A stretch of 41,502 nt of DNA from Candidatus Rokuibacteriota bacterium (GTDB lineage: Bacteria > Methylomirabilota > Methylomirabilia > Rokubacteriales > CSP1-6), in contig JACQFL010000033.1 in assembly GCA_016200085.1 (NCBI GenBank), positions 1 through 41,502 on the forward strand, in the 5' to 3' direction. Position 1 is the first letter of the stretch; each line of letters opens with the position of its first letter. Position numbers and translations under genes: made by a program. Below, piece after piece: positions 29,262 to 39,083 of the stretch. The notes beneath the pieces are model-generated. The model was given only the letters and a program-made list of their open reading frames with translations. It was not told where the DNA came from and did not search any database.

Positions 29262-31472
29262 GTGGCTGTCGAGAATGCCAGAAGATTGATACAATACTCA
29301 GCGTTGCTTCAGCCGGAACGACTCCTCGAAGACCTGAATCCCCCCCAACTCGAGGCTGTCACTGCCGGTGATGGCCCCTTCCTCGTCCTGGCTGGTGCCG
29401 GGAGCGGCAAGACCCGCGTAATAACGCACCGCATCGCGTGCCTGATCGGCGTGCGTGGCGTGTCGCCCAAGAACGTGCTCGCGGTGACGTTCACCAACAA
29501 GGCGGCCGGCGAGATGGCCCGGCGGGTGGAGGCGCTGCTGCAGCCGGCCGGGCTCGGCGCGCCGTGGGTGGGGACGTTCCACGCCACGTGCGTCAGGATG
29601 CTGCGCCAGCACGTCATGCACCTCGGCCGCTCGCGCGCCTTCGTGATCTACGACGAGGACGACCGCCTGTCGCTGATCAAGCGCGTGCTCCGCGACGAGG
29701 CCGGCGTGGATCGGTCCCTGACGCCGAGCGCGTTCGCCCACCGCATCTCCTACGCCAAGAACCGGATGCTGACGGTCGGCGACGTCGAGCGACAGGCACG
29801 GGGACCGCGCGAGACGCATGTCGCGCAGGTGTACCGGCTCTATCAAGAGCGGCTCGACACCGCCAATGCGGTGGACTTCGACGACCTGCTGCTCCTCACC
29901 GTGCGCCTGCTCGAGGAGGCGCCGAACGTGCTCGCGTGGTACCGCGGCTTCTGGAAGCACGTGCTCATCGATGAGTACCAGGACACCAACCGGGCGCAGT
30001 ACCGGATCATCCGCCTGCTGACGGGCGAGCACCGCAACGTGTTCGTCGTCGGAGATCCGGATCAAAGTGTCTATGCGTTCCGCGGGGCCAACATAAGAAA
30101 CATCCTCGACTTCGAGAACGACTATCCGGGCACGCGCGTGATCCGACTGGAGCAGAACTACCGCTCGACCAAGAACATCCTGGCCATCGCCGCCGACGTC
30201 ATCGCCAACAACGTCGCCCGGAAGGACAAGACGCTGTGGACGGAGAACGACGCGGGCGAGCGGGCGCGGCTCTATCGCGCGTGGGACGAGCACGAGGAGG
30301 CCAACTGGGTCGCGCAGTCCGTCCTCGGGCTGCGCGAGCAGGGGACGGAGTGGGACGACGTCGCGCTCTTCTACCGCACGAACTCGCAGTCGCGCGTGCT
30401 CGAGGACGCGCTCCGCCGGGCCCGCGTGCCCTACGTCATCGTCGGGGGCGTGCGGTTCTACGAGCGCAAGGAGGTCAAGGACGTCCTGGCCTACGTGCGG
30501 CTGGCGGTGAACGCCGGCGACGACGTCGCCTTCAACCGCGCCGTCCAGGCGCCGGCCCGCGGCATCGGCAAGACGTCGCTCGCCCGCCTGGCCGAGGTGG
30601 CCACCCGCGAGGGCACGACCCTGCTCGCGATGGCCGCCACCCCGCCCGCGGACGTCCGCGGCGCCGCGCGCAAGGGCTTCGAGGAGTTCGAAGCATTGAT
30701 CGCGCGTCTGGCCCGCGAGCGCGCGAGCCTGACGCCGCCCGCGTTCCTCGACCTCGTCATCAACGAGTCGGGCTATCGCGGGGCCCTCAAGGCGGAGAAA
30801 TCCCCCGAGGCCGAGGGCCGGCTGGAGAACCTCGAGGAGCTGGTGGCCGCCGCCGAGGACTACACCCACTCGGATCCCGACCCGTCGATCGAGGGCTTCC
30901 TGGACGGCGTCGCGCTGGTGAGCGACATCGACGAGCTCGAGGCCGGCACGCCGCGCGTGACCCTGATGACCCTGCACTCCGCCAAGGGCCTCGAGTTCGA
31001 GGACGTGTTCCTCACCGGGATGGAGGAGGGCGTCTTCCCGCACGCCCGCTCGATGAACGACACGGAGGAGATCGAGGAGGAACGCCGGCTCTGCTATGTT
31101 GGGGTGACACGGGCCAAGCGCCGGCTCTTCCTGTCGTACGCGCTCCACCGGCGCATCCACGGCTACGGCATGGGGGAGCCGTCGCGGTTCCTGCGCGAGA
31201 TGCCCGAGGAGCACCTCGACCCCGTGAACGCGAGCCGCGGCCCGGCACGGCCCGCCGAGGCCGTCGACGCCCCGGCCCCCGACTTCGCGGCCGAGCCGCA
31301 CGAGGACGACCTGCCGCTGCGGGTGGGCGCGCGGGTCAGGCACGCACGCTGGGGCGAAGGGCTGGTGGTCGGCGTCGTCCGGGAGGGCGGTGACACCATC
31401 GTCACCGTGGGCTTCGCGAGCGTCGGGCGCAAGCGCCTGTCGCTCCAGTACGCGCACCTGGAGGAGCTGTGA
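29262..31472 (+). CDS. UvrD/PcrA-type DNA helicase
   Basis: The 736-residue superfamily 1A helicase translocates 3'-5' on DNA in repair and replication restart. Walker A is AGAGSGKT in [16 protein letters not shown], followed by [14 protein letters not shown] (Ia), [10 protein letters not shown] (II), [13 protein letters not shown] (III), LEQNYRST (IV) and [15 protein letters not shown] (V), ending with the [13 protein letters not shown] motif VI. A C-terminal PcrA-like Tudor domain ([15 protein letters not shown]) is present. The start is uncertain: GTG 29262 is given, TTG 29304 ([12 protein letters not shown]) better fits other family members and the candidate promoter. Its stop overlaps gatC by 4 nt. 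Confidence 0.95.
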   Translation: MAVENARRLIQYSALLQPERLLEDLNPPQLEAVTAGDGPFLVLAGAGSGKTRVITHRIACLIGVRGVSPKNVLAVTFTNKAAGEMARRVEALLQPAGLGAPWVGTFHATCVRMLRQHVMHLGRSRAFVIYDEDDRLSLIKRVLRDEAGVDRSLTPSAFAHRISYAKNRMLTVGDVERQARGPRETHVAQVYRLYQERLDTANAVDFDDLLLLTVRLLEEAPNVLAWYRGFWKHVLIDEYQDTNRAQYRIIRLLTGEHRNVFVVGDPDQSVYAFRGANIRNILDFENDYPGTRVIRLEQNYRSTKNILAIAADVIANNVARKDKTLWTENDAGERARLYRAWDEHEEANWVAQSVLGLREQGTEWDDVALFYRTNSQSRVLEDALRRARVPYVIVGGVRFYERKEVKDVLAYVRLAVNAGDDVAFNRAVQAPARGIGKTSLARLAEVATREGTTLLAMAATPPADVRGAARKGFEEFEALIARLARERASLTPPAFLDLVINESGYRGALKAEKSPEAEGRLENLEELVAAAEDYTHSDPDPSIEGFLDGVALVSDIDELEAGTPRVTLMTLHSAKGLEFEDVFLTGMEEGVFPHARSMNDTEEIEEERRLCYVGVTRAKRRLFLSYALHRRIHGYGMGEPSRFLREMPEEHLDPVNASRGPARPAEAVDAPAPDFAAEPHEDDLPLRVGARVRHARWGEGLVVGVVREGGDTIVTVGFASVGRKRLSLQYAHLEEL
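29290..29295 (+). promoter_or_regulatory. Candidate -10 element of uvrD
   Basis: TACAAT within gaTACAATac lies 8 nt before TTG 29304. If this is the uvrD promoter, the annotated GTG at 29262 would be upstream of transcription and TTG 29304 would be the real, near-leaderless start. Confidence 0.35.
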
Positions 31473-31756
31473 TCTCGAGAGCCGACGTCGACCACGTCGC
31501 GCGCCTGGCCCGGCTCACGCTGAGCGACGCGGAGGCCGAGCGCATGCGCGAGCAGCTCGCGGCGATCCTGGCCTACATCAACAAGCTCCGCGAGCTCGAC
31601 GTGGAGGGCGTCGAGCCCACCTCGCACGCCGTGCCCCTCGTCAACGTCTTCCGCGAGGACGAGGTGCAGCCGAGCCTGCCCCGGGAGGCGATGATCGCCA
31701 ACGCCCCCGAGCCCGCCGGCGAGCTCTTCCGGGTGCCGAGGATCATCGAGGACTGA
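31469..31756 (+). CDS. gatC: Asp/Glu-tRNA amidotransferase subunit C
   Basis: The 95-residue subunit starts at GTG overlapping the helicase stop. [16 protein letters not shown] (7-22) and the C-terminal [10 protein letters not shown] are the standard GatC ends, and the central [14 protein letters not shown] is typical. GatC stabilises GatA in the complex that converts Glu-tRNA(Gln) or Asp-tRNA(Asn) to the cognate species. It is followed by gatA after 5 nt. Confidence 0.96.
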   Translation: MISRADVDHVARLARLTLSDAEAERMREQLAAILAYINKLRELDVEGVEPTSHAVPLVNVFREDEVQPSLPREAMIANAPEPAGELFRVPRIIED

Positions 31757-31761
31757 CCGGG

Positions 31762-33221
<1,460 letters not shown>

Positions 33222-33225
<4 letters not shown>

Positions 33226-34691
33226 GCGCGGTGGCGACGGCGGCGGGCTACGAGGTCGTGATCGGGCTCGAGGTCCACGCCCAGCTCTCGACGCGGACCA
33301 AGATGTTCTGCGGCTGCTCCACCACCTTCGGCGCCCCGCCCAACACCCAGACCTGCCCGGTCTGTCAGGGGATGCCCGGCACGCTGCCCGTGATCAACCG
33401 GCGCGCCATCGAGTTCGGGACGCGCACCGCGCTCGCCTTCGACTGCACCGTGAACGCCTCGTGCCGGTTCGCGCGCAAGCACTACTACTACCCGGACATG
33501 CCGAAGAACTTCCAGATCAGCCAGTACGAGGAGCCCCTGGCCGAGCACGGCGGGCTGGAGATCGATGTCGCCGGCGGCGGCGTCAGGCGTATCGGCATCC
33601 AGCGCCTGCACCTGGAGGAGGACGTCGGCAAGCTCGTCCACGAGGGCACGCTGGAGACGGCGCCGTCGAGCCTGGTCGACTACAACCGCGCCGGCGTGCC
33701 CCTGATGGAGACGGTGAGCCAGCCCGAGCTCTCCTCGCCCGAGGAGGCCGCGGCCTACCTGCGCGCCTTCCGCGCCGTGCTCGTCTACCTCGGCGTGTGT
33801 GACGGCAACATGGAGGAGGGCTCGCTGCGCTGCGACGCCAACATCTCGCTGCGCCGCCGGGGCGCCACGGAGCTCGGCACCAAGGTCGAGATCAAGAACC
33901 TGAACTCCTTCCGCAACGTGCAGCGGGCGCTCGAGTTCGAGGTGATCCGCCAGGCGGCCGCCCTCGACGCGGGCGAGCGCATCGTGCAGGAGACGCGGCT
34001 GTGGGACGCCGACCGCGGCTACACGCGCTCCATGCGCTCCAAGGAGTTCGCGCACGACTACCGGTACTTTCCCGAGCCGGACCTGGTGCCCCTCGAGCTC
34101 GACCTTGCCTTCGTCGAGCGCGCGCGCGCCGCGCTGCCCGAGCTGCCACGGGCGGGGCGCCGGCGCTTCGTCGAGCAGTACGCGCTGCGTGGGGCGGAGG
34201 CCGCGACCCTCACGGGCAGCCGCGCGCTCGCCGAGTACTACGAGGCCACGGTCGGCGCCGGCGCCGGGCCCAGGCCCGCGGCGAACTGGATCCTCTCCGA
34301 GCTGCTGCGCGTGGTGCCCGGCGACGACGAGCAGGCCGTGCGCGACAGCCCGGTATCGCCCGCTCACCTCGCCGGGCTCATCCGGCTCATCGACGACGGC
34401 ACCATCAGCGGCAAGATCGCCAAGAGCGTGTTCGACAAGATGGCCGCCTCGCGCGAGGACGCCGCCACGATCGTGGGCCGCGAAGGCCTCACCCAGGTCG
34501 CGGACAGCGGGGCGCTGGCCCTCGTGATCGACCAGGTCTTGGCCGCTGACCCGAAGCTTCTCGCCGACTGGAAGAGCGGCAAGACCGCGGCCGAGAATGC
34601 CATCGTCGGGCAGGTCATGAAGGCCACGCAGGGAAAGGCGAACCCCGCCCTCGTCCGGGATCTTCTCAAGGAGAAGCTCTCCAAAACGTGA
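33222..34691 (+). CDS. gatB: Asp/Glu-tRNA amidotransferase subunit B
   Basis: The 489-residue subunit binds the mischarged tRNA and amidates it. [20 protein letters not shown] opens the catalytic cradle domain; the zinc site is formed by CGCS and CPVC (positions about 31-34 and 46-49). [21 protein letters not shown] and EVKIKNLNSF-like [12 protein letters not shown] are diagnostic. A C-terminal YqeY/tail domain ends the protein ([13 protein letters not shown]). It starts with GTG in a 4-nt overlap with gatA, so C, A and B are translationally coupled. Confidence 0.97.
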
Positions 34692-34701
34692 CGCCGGCCG
34701 C

Positions 34702-34707
34702 TATAAT
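34702..34707 (+). promoter_or_regulatory. Candidate -10 element of ftsE
   Basis: A perfect TATAAT (in gcTATAATcg) lies 13 nt before ATG 34721, inside the 29-bp gatB-ftsE gap. The ftsE start lacks a Shine-Dalgarno sequence. No convincing -35 was found; the element suggests a separate near-leaderless transcript for the division genes. Confidence 0.4.
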
Positions 34708-34720
34708 CGACGCGGTCGTC

Positions 34721-35392
34721 ATGATTGAGCTTCACCGGGTCTGCAAGGTCTATCACGTGGGGCCGGTGAGCATCCCCGCCCTCTCCGACGTCTCGTTCAG
34801 CCTCGCCAAGGGCGAGTTCGCGGTGCTCACGGGCCCGAGCGGGGCGGGCAAGACCACCCTGCTCCGCCTGCTCTACCGCGACGACGTGCCGAGCGAAGGC
34901 GAGGTCCACGTCCTGGGCCAGGACCTCCGCACGCTCGGCGGCCGCCGCGTCGCCGCGCTCCGCCGCTCGCTCGGCGTGGTCTTCCAGGACGCCAAGCTCC
35001 TGCCCGGCCGCACCGTGTACGAGAACATCGCCTTCGTGCTGCGGGTGACGGGCACGCCGCGCCGGCAGATCACCGCGCGCGCCTTCGACGCGCTCCGTGC
35101 CGTGGGCCTGTCGGCGCGCGCGCAAGCGTATCCCGCGCAGCTCTCGCAGGGCGAGGCCCAGCGCGCGGCCCTCGCGCGCGCCATCGTGCGCAAGCCCGCG
35201 CTGCTCCTGGCCGACGAGCCGACGGGCAACCTGGATGGCGACATGGCCGCCGAGGTGCTCGACGTCATCAAGGACGTCTGGCAGGGCGGCACCACGGTGC
35301 TCTTCGCGACTCATCAAGCGCCCCTGGCCGCCGAGCTGGGCCGGCGCACGCTCACCCTTCTGGGCGGCCGCCTCGTCAAGGACGAGGGCTGA
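34721..35392 (+). CDS. ftsE: Cell division ATP-binding protein FtsE
   Basis: The 223-residue ABC ATPase pairs with FtsX to transmit divisome state across the membrane and activate peptidoglycan hydrolases. Walker A is GPSGAGKTT (about 36-44), Walker B with its extension is LLLADEPTGNLD, and the H-loop is FATHQ. The ABC signature reads LSQGEAQRAALARA instead of the usual LSGGEQQR. ATG 34721 gives the normal FtsE N-terminus (MIELHRVCKVY); the frame also opens from 34688 over the promoter region. Its stop is followed by repeat copy B, not by the usual direct overlap with ftsX. Confidence 0.95.
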   Translation: MIELHRVCKVYHVGPVSIPALSDVSFSLAKGEFAVLTGPSGAGKTTLLRLLYRDDVPSEGEVHVLGQDLRTLGGRRVAALRRSLGVVFQDAKLLPGRTVYENIAFVLRVTGTPRRQITARAFDALRAVGLSARAQAYPAQLSQGEAQRAALARAIVRKPALLLADEPTGNLDGDMAAEVLDVIKDVWQGGTTVLFATHQAPLAAELGRRTLTLLGGRLVKDEG

Positions 35393-35493
35393 GAGCCGTG
35401 AACAAATCGCGCGGTCGAGGGGCGCCGCGGCTGCGCCGCGGTGCCCCGAGCGCCGGGGGGCTTGGGGGGCGCCCGGAGCCCCCCATGTACTGA
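35386..35493 (+). repeat. Intercistronic double-hairpin repeat, copy B (ftsE/ftsX)
   Basis: This copy matches 21720-21813 at about 93 percent identity over 94 bp and, like copy A, begins around the upstream stop codon (GGGCTGAG) and ends at the next start (ftsX GTG at 35494, no gap). Both predicted stem-loops are preserved. Its placement separates ftsE from ftsX, which overlap or abut in most bacteria. Confidence 0.85.
35398..35493 (+). CDS. Micro-ORF of 31 codons carried by repeat copy B (tentative)
   Basis: GTG 35398 opens a frame ([18 protein letters not shown]...) that ends in PEPPMY and TGA directly adjacent to the ftsX GTG. Ribosomes terminating here would be positioned to restart on ftsX. 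Evidence for translation is lacking, and base differences from copy A are mostly non-synonymous. Confidence 0.2.
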   Translation: MNKSRGRGAPRLRRGAPSAGGLGGRPEPPMY

Positions 35494-36384
35494 GTGTTCG
35501 GCTTCCTGCTCGGCGAGGCCCTGCGTGACCTGCGGCGCGCCGGCCGCGTGGCCGTGAGCGCGGTGGTGCTGATCACGCTCTCGCTCGCGGCCCTCGGCGG
35601 CTTCTGGATGCTCTCGGCGAACCTCGGCCGCGCGGTCAGCCAGTGGCGGGACCGGGTGCGGATCATCGTCTACCTCAAGCGCGATCCGGCCGACGTGGAG
35701 GGCGTGCTCCGGCGCGTGCGCGAGTGGCCGGAGGTGGCGAGCGCGGCGTTCGTCGGCCGGGCCGAGGCCCTGTCGTCCCTCAAGCGGGTGCTCGGCAAGG
35801 ACGCCGGCATCGTGGACCAGCTCGCCGCCAACCCGCTCCAGTCCTCGATCGAGGTCCGGCCCTCGGCGGCGGGCGCCACCCCCGAGGGCGCGCGCGCGCT
35901 CATCGAGCGGCTCGCCACGCTGCCCGAGACGGAGGAAGTCTCCGGCGGCATCGAGTGGGTGGAACGCCTCGCCCAGTGGCAGCGCCTGCTCGCGATGGTC
36001 GGGCTCGGGGTGGGCTCGCTCCTGGCGCTGGCCGCCATCCTGACGGTGACCACCTCGACGACGCTGGTGCTCCACGCCCGGCGCCACGAGACCGAGATCA
36101 TGCGGCTGGTCGGCGCCCCCGAGGTCGCCATCCGCCTGCCGCTGCTCCTGCAGGGGATGATCCAGGGCCTCCTCGGCGCGCTGATCGCGATGGGGCTCCT
36201 GGCTGCCGCCTACCGTGCCGCCGCGCCGTGGTTCGCGCCGCTGCTCGAGCGGCTGGTGGGGCTGCCGGAGGTCGCCTTCCTCGCTGCGCCCGCGGTCGTG
36301 GCGCTGATCGCCGCGGGAGCCGTCCTGGGCGCCCTCGGTGGCCTCCTGGCCCTCCGTCCAGCCGGACATGGCGGTGCGAGGTGA
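35494..36384 (+). CDS. ftsX: Cell division protein FtsX
   Basis: The 296-residue protein has four membrane helices with the large extracytoplasmic loop after the first (IIVYLKRDPADVEGVLRRV... to GGIEWVERLAQW, about 49-155), the standard FtsX topology. LVLHARRHETEIMRLVGA (about 190-207) is the conserved cytoplasmic coupling segment. It is the membrane partner of FtsE and regulates a LytM-type activator, here encoded immediately downstream. GTG 35494 directly follows repeat copy B; no ribosome site is visible. Its last codons lie in the first unit of a 60-bp tandem repeat. Confidence 0.95.
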   Translation: MFGFLLGEALRDLRRAGRVAVSAVVLITLSLAALGGFWMLSANLGRAVSQWRDRVRIIVYLKRDPADVEGVLRRVREWPEVASAAFVGRAEALSSLKRVLGKDAGIVDQLAANPLQSSIEVRPSAAGATPEGARALIERLATLPETEEVSGGIEWVERLAQWQRLLAMVGLGVGSLLALAAILTVTTSTTLVLHARRHETEIMRLVGAPEVAIRLPLLLQGMIQGLLGALIAMGLLAAAYRAAAPWFAPLLERLVGLPEVAFLAAPAVVALIAAGAVLGALGGLLALRPAGHGGAR

Positions 36385-36490
36385 GCGCCGGTCCCCGGTG
36401 CGAGCCGAGCGGTGAAATGGCTCGAAGATGGCGGGGCGAGGTGAGCGCCGGTCCCCGGTGCGCGCCGAGCGATGAAATGGCTCGAAGATC
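36371..36490 (+). repeat. 60-bp tandem duplication spanning the ftsX/envC junction
   Basis: Units 36371-36430 and 36431-36490 differ at 4 of 60 bases. Each unit contains GTGAGC (in unit 1 the TGA is the ftsX stop), a 7-bp hairpin GCGCCGG-TCC-CCGGTGC (36385-36401 and 36445-36461) and tgaaATGGCTCG. The second ATG (36477) is the likely envC start. The period is a multiple of three, so the frame is kept and initiation at GTG 36381 or ATG 36417 would add a repeated peptide to the N-terminus. Confidence 0.9.
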
Positions 36491-37709
36491 GATTGGCATC
36501 TGGACCGTTTTGATCGCCCTGCAGCTGGGCGTGGAGCTCGTTCTGGGCTCGGGACGCGCGCTCGGGCAGCAGCCCAGGAAGGACGAGCCGGCGGTCCAGG
36601 CGGAGCAGCGGAAGCTGAAGGAGACCGAGAAGCGGCTCAGGGAGGAGCGGGAGAAGGCGGCGGAGGCGAAGAAGAAGGAGACCTCGCTGCTGGCGGAGCT
36701 CGAGGAGATCGACCGGCGGCTGACCGACAAGCAGCGGGAGCTCGCACGGCTGGACGCTCGCATCCAGCGGGCCCAGGCCGACGTCCTCGCGCTGCGGGGG
36801 GAGATCCAGAAGCTCGAGGGCAGCCGGGCGGGGCAGGAGGGCCTCCTCGCCAGACGTTTACGGACGATATACAAGATCAACGCCCAGGGCGGCGCCCTGC
36901 CCGTGCTCCTGAGCGACGAGGATCCGGCGACGCGCGCGGCGGTCATCCGGCAGCTCGGCAGCCTGGCCGCCCTGGACGCGCGTCTCATTCAAGAGTATCG
37001 TGTTACCTCTGAGCGACTTGGCGATCGCAAGCAGCGCGAAGAAGCGCGGCAGAACGAGCTCGCGACCCTGCGTGCCGACGTCACGCGAGAGCAGGCGGAG
37101 GTCGACCGTGACGCCGGCCGGCGGCGAACGCTGCTGGCCAGGGTGCGTGACGAGCGTGCCTACCACGAGCGGATGGTCGGCGAGCTCACGGAAGCATCGC
37201 GGCGGCTGGAAGCGTTCATCCACGAGCTGCAGGCCAGGCAGAAGCGGCTCGCGCGCGTGCCTCCGCCCCGCGTGCCCGGAGAGGCGCCCCCCGGCATCGG
37301 CTTCGCGGGCGCACGGGGCCGGCTGCCCTGGCCCACCGATGGCCGCATCGTCGCGGCCTACGGGGCTCAGGTGCACCCGCGGTTCGGCACGCGGACGTTC
37401 CGGAGCGGTGTCGACATCGAAGCGTCGGAGGGGATGGACGTTGGGGCCGTGTGGAGCGGTCACGTGGTCTACACCGGCTGGTTCAAGGGATACGGCAACC
37501 TCGTGATCCTGGACCATGCCCACGACTACTACACGCTCTACGCCCACATGGCCGACATCCAGGTGAAGGAAGGCGACGACGTGCGGCAGGGACAGCGGAT
37601 CGGAACGGTCGGGGACACGGGATCGCTCGAAGGTCCGCGCCTGTACTTCGAGGTGCGCTACCAGGGCAAGCCCCAGGACCCCGCGGAATGGCTTCGCCAG
37701 CGCGGCTGA
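36477..37709 (+). CDS. envC: EnvC-like murein hydrolase activator (coiled coil plus degenerate LytM domain)
   Basis: The 410-residue exported protein has a signal peptide (RRSIGIWTVLIALQLGVELV region), two long coiled-coil segments (about 38-130 and 165-240) and a C-terminal M23/LytM domain (about 285-405). The metal-ligand motif H-x-G-x-D is replaced by RSGVD, and the final HLHFE motif reads RLYFE, so catalytic zinc ligands are lost. That is the situation in E. coli EnvC, which activates amidases under FtsEX control; the ftsE-ftsX-envC order supports the same job. ATG 36477 is preferred because it begins a normal signal peptide. Confidence 0.9.
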   Translation: MARRSIGIWTVLIALQLGVELVLGSGRALGQQPRKDEPAVQAEQRKLKETEKRLREEREKAAEAKKKETSLLAELEEIDRRLTDKQRELARLDARIQRAQADVLALRGEIQKLEGSRAGQEGLLARRLRTIYKINAQGGALPVLLSDEDPATRAAVIRQLGSLAALDARLIQEYRVTSERLGDRKQREEARQNELATLRADVTREQAEVDRDAGRRRTLLARVRDERAYHERMVGELTEASRRLEAFIHELQARQKRLARVPPPRVPGEAPPGIGFAGARGRLPWPTDGRIVAAYGAQVHPRFGTRTFRSGVDIEASEGMDVGAVWSGHVVYTGWFKGYGNLVILDHAHDYYTLYAHMADIQVKEGDDVRQGQRIGTVGDTGSLEGPRLYFEVRYQGKPQDPAEWLRQRG

Positions 37710-37723
37710 GGAGACGACAATCC

Positions 37724-39001
37724 ATGAAGAAGGCGTTCGTGATCGGTTCGCTCCTGGTCCTCCTGACGCTCACGCTCGGAGGCTCCGTCTCCAGCAAGAG
37801 CACGGACAGCGCCGCCACGTACGAGCAGCTGCGCCTCTTCACCGAGGTGCTGTCGATCGTGCAGAACCAGTACGTCGACGAGGTGGGGCCCAAGGACCTG
37901 ATCTACAACGCCATCAAGGGCACGCTGCGCGGGCTCGACCCGCACAGCTCGTTCCTCGACCCCGACAGCTACCGCGAGATGCAGGTGGAGACCTCGGGCA
38001 GCTTCGGCGGCCTCGGCATCGAGATCACGCTGCGGGACGACGTCCTGACGGTGGTCTCGCCCATCGAGGGCACGCCCGCGCACAAGGCCGGGCTGCAGCC
38101 CGGTGACCGGATCGTCAAGATCGACGGCCTCGTCACCAAGGACATGCAGCTGTCCGACGCCGTCAAGCGCATGCGCGGCAAGCCCGGCACCAAGGTCACC
38201 ATCGGCGTGGTGCGCGAGGGCTGGACCGAGGCCAAGGACTTCGACATCGTGCGCGAGCAGATCCGCGTGCAGTCGGTGCGCCAGGCCGACGTGGGCGGCG
38301 GCATCGCGTACATCAAGCTCCGCCAGTTCCAGGAGCAGTCGCCGTCCGACATGACGGCGGCCCTCGAGCGCGCCTCCAAGGCCGGCATGAAGGCCCTCAT
38401 CCTCGACCTCCGCAACAACCCGGGCGGCCTCCTCACCGCCGCCGTGGAGATCACCGAGGACTTCGTCGAGGACGGCAAGCTCGTCGTGTACACCGAGGGC
38501 CGCGTGCGTAACCAGAACATGCGCTTCCAGGCGCACGCCCGGAAGGCGTACGCCAACCTGCCGATGGTCGTGCTCGTCAACCAGGGCAGCGCCTCGGCGT
38601 CGGAGATCGTGGCCGGTGCGCTCCAGGACTGGGGCCGCGCGATCGTCGTCGGCACCCAGACGTTCGGCAAGGGCTCGGTGCAGACGATCATCCCGCTCTC
38701 CGACGGCTCCGGCCTGCGGCTCACCACCGCGAAGTACTTCACGCCGAAGGGCCGGTCCATCCACGGCAAGGGCATCACGCCGGACATCGTGGTCGAGGTG
38801 CCCAAGCCCGCGGCGGACGCCAAGCCGCCGACGCCGTCGCTCGACCCGCTGGAAGATCTCAAGAAGGACGTCCAGTTCCAGCGGGCGCTGGACGTGGTGA
38901 AGGCGATGCGGATCATCGAGCAGCGGCCGGCCTCGACGCGCGCGCAGGTCGAGGCCCAGCCCTCGCCCCAGCCGCAGAAGCCCCGCAGCGAGAACCGGTA
39001 G
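37724..39001 (+). CDS. S41 family C-terminal processing peptidase (CtpA-like)
   Basis: The 425-residue exported serine protease has a signal peptide (AFVIGSLLVLLTLTLGGS), a PDZ domain (about 85-165, beginning with FGGLGIEI) and the S41 catalytic domain. Ser291 lies in NQGSASASEIV and Lys316 in FGKGSVQT, with the same 25-residue spacing as the Ser-Lys dyad of Bacillus CtpB. ILDLRNNPGGLL is the usual preceding motif. GGAG lies 11-12 nt upstream of ATG 37724. It follows envC by 14 nt; the envC-ctpA pairing is common and suggests processing of envelope or division factors. Confidence 0.95.
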   Translation: MKKAFVIGSLLVLLTLTLGGSVSSKSTDSAATYEQLRLFTEVLSIVQNQYVDEVGPKDLIYNAIKGTLRGLDPHSSFLDPDSYREMQVETSGSFGGLGIEITLRDDVLTVVSPIEGTPAHKAGLQPGDRIVKIDGLVTKDMQLSDAVKRMRGKPGTKVTIGVVREGWTEAKDFDIVREQIRVQSVRQADVGGGIAYIKLRQFQEQSPSDMTAALERASKAGMKALILDLRNNPGGLLTAAVEITEDFVEDGKLVVYTEGRVRNQNMRFQAHARKAYANLPMVVLVNQGSASASEIVAGALQDWGRAIVVGTQTFGKGSVQTIIPLSDGSGLRLTTAKYFTPKGRSIHGKGITPDIVVEVPKPAADAKPPTPSLDPLEDLKKDVQFQRALDVVKAMRIIEQRPASTRAQVEAQPSPQPQKPRSENR

Positions 39002-39018
39002 CCGGCATCGGCGTCGCC

Positions 39019-39052
39019 AGGGGCGGTGAGGGCTACGGCTCTCGCCGCCCTT
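39019..39052 (+). terminator. Hairpin between ctpA and tsaD, possible terminator
   Basis: A 12-bp stem with two G-T pairs (39019-39030 with 39041-39052, arms aggggcggtgag / ctcgccgccctt) encloses a 10-nt loop. Only a short ttt follows 4 nt later, so it may be a weak terminator or a processing/attenuation site within the operon. Confidence 0.4.
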
Positions 39053-39083
39053 GGCATTTCACGGAGCAGGAGCGCGAATCCGG

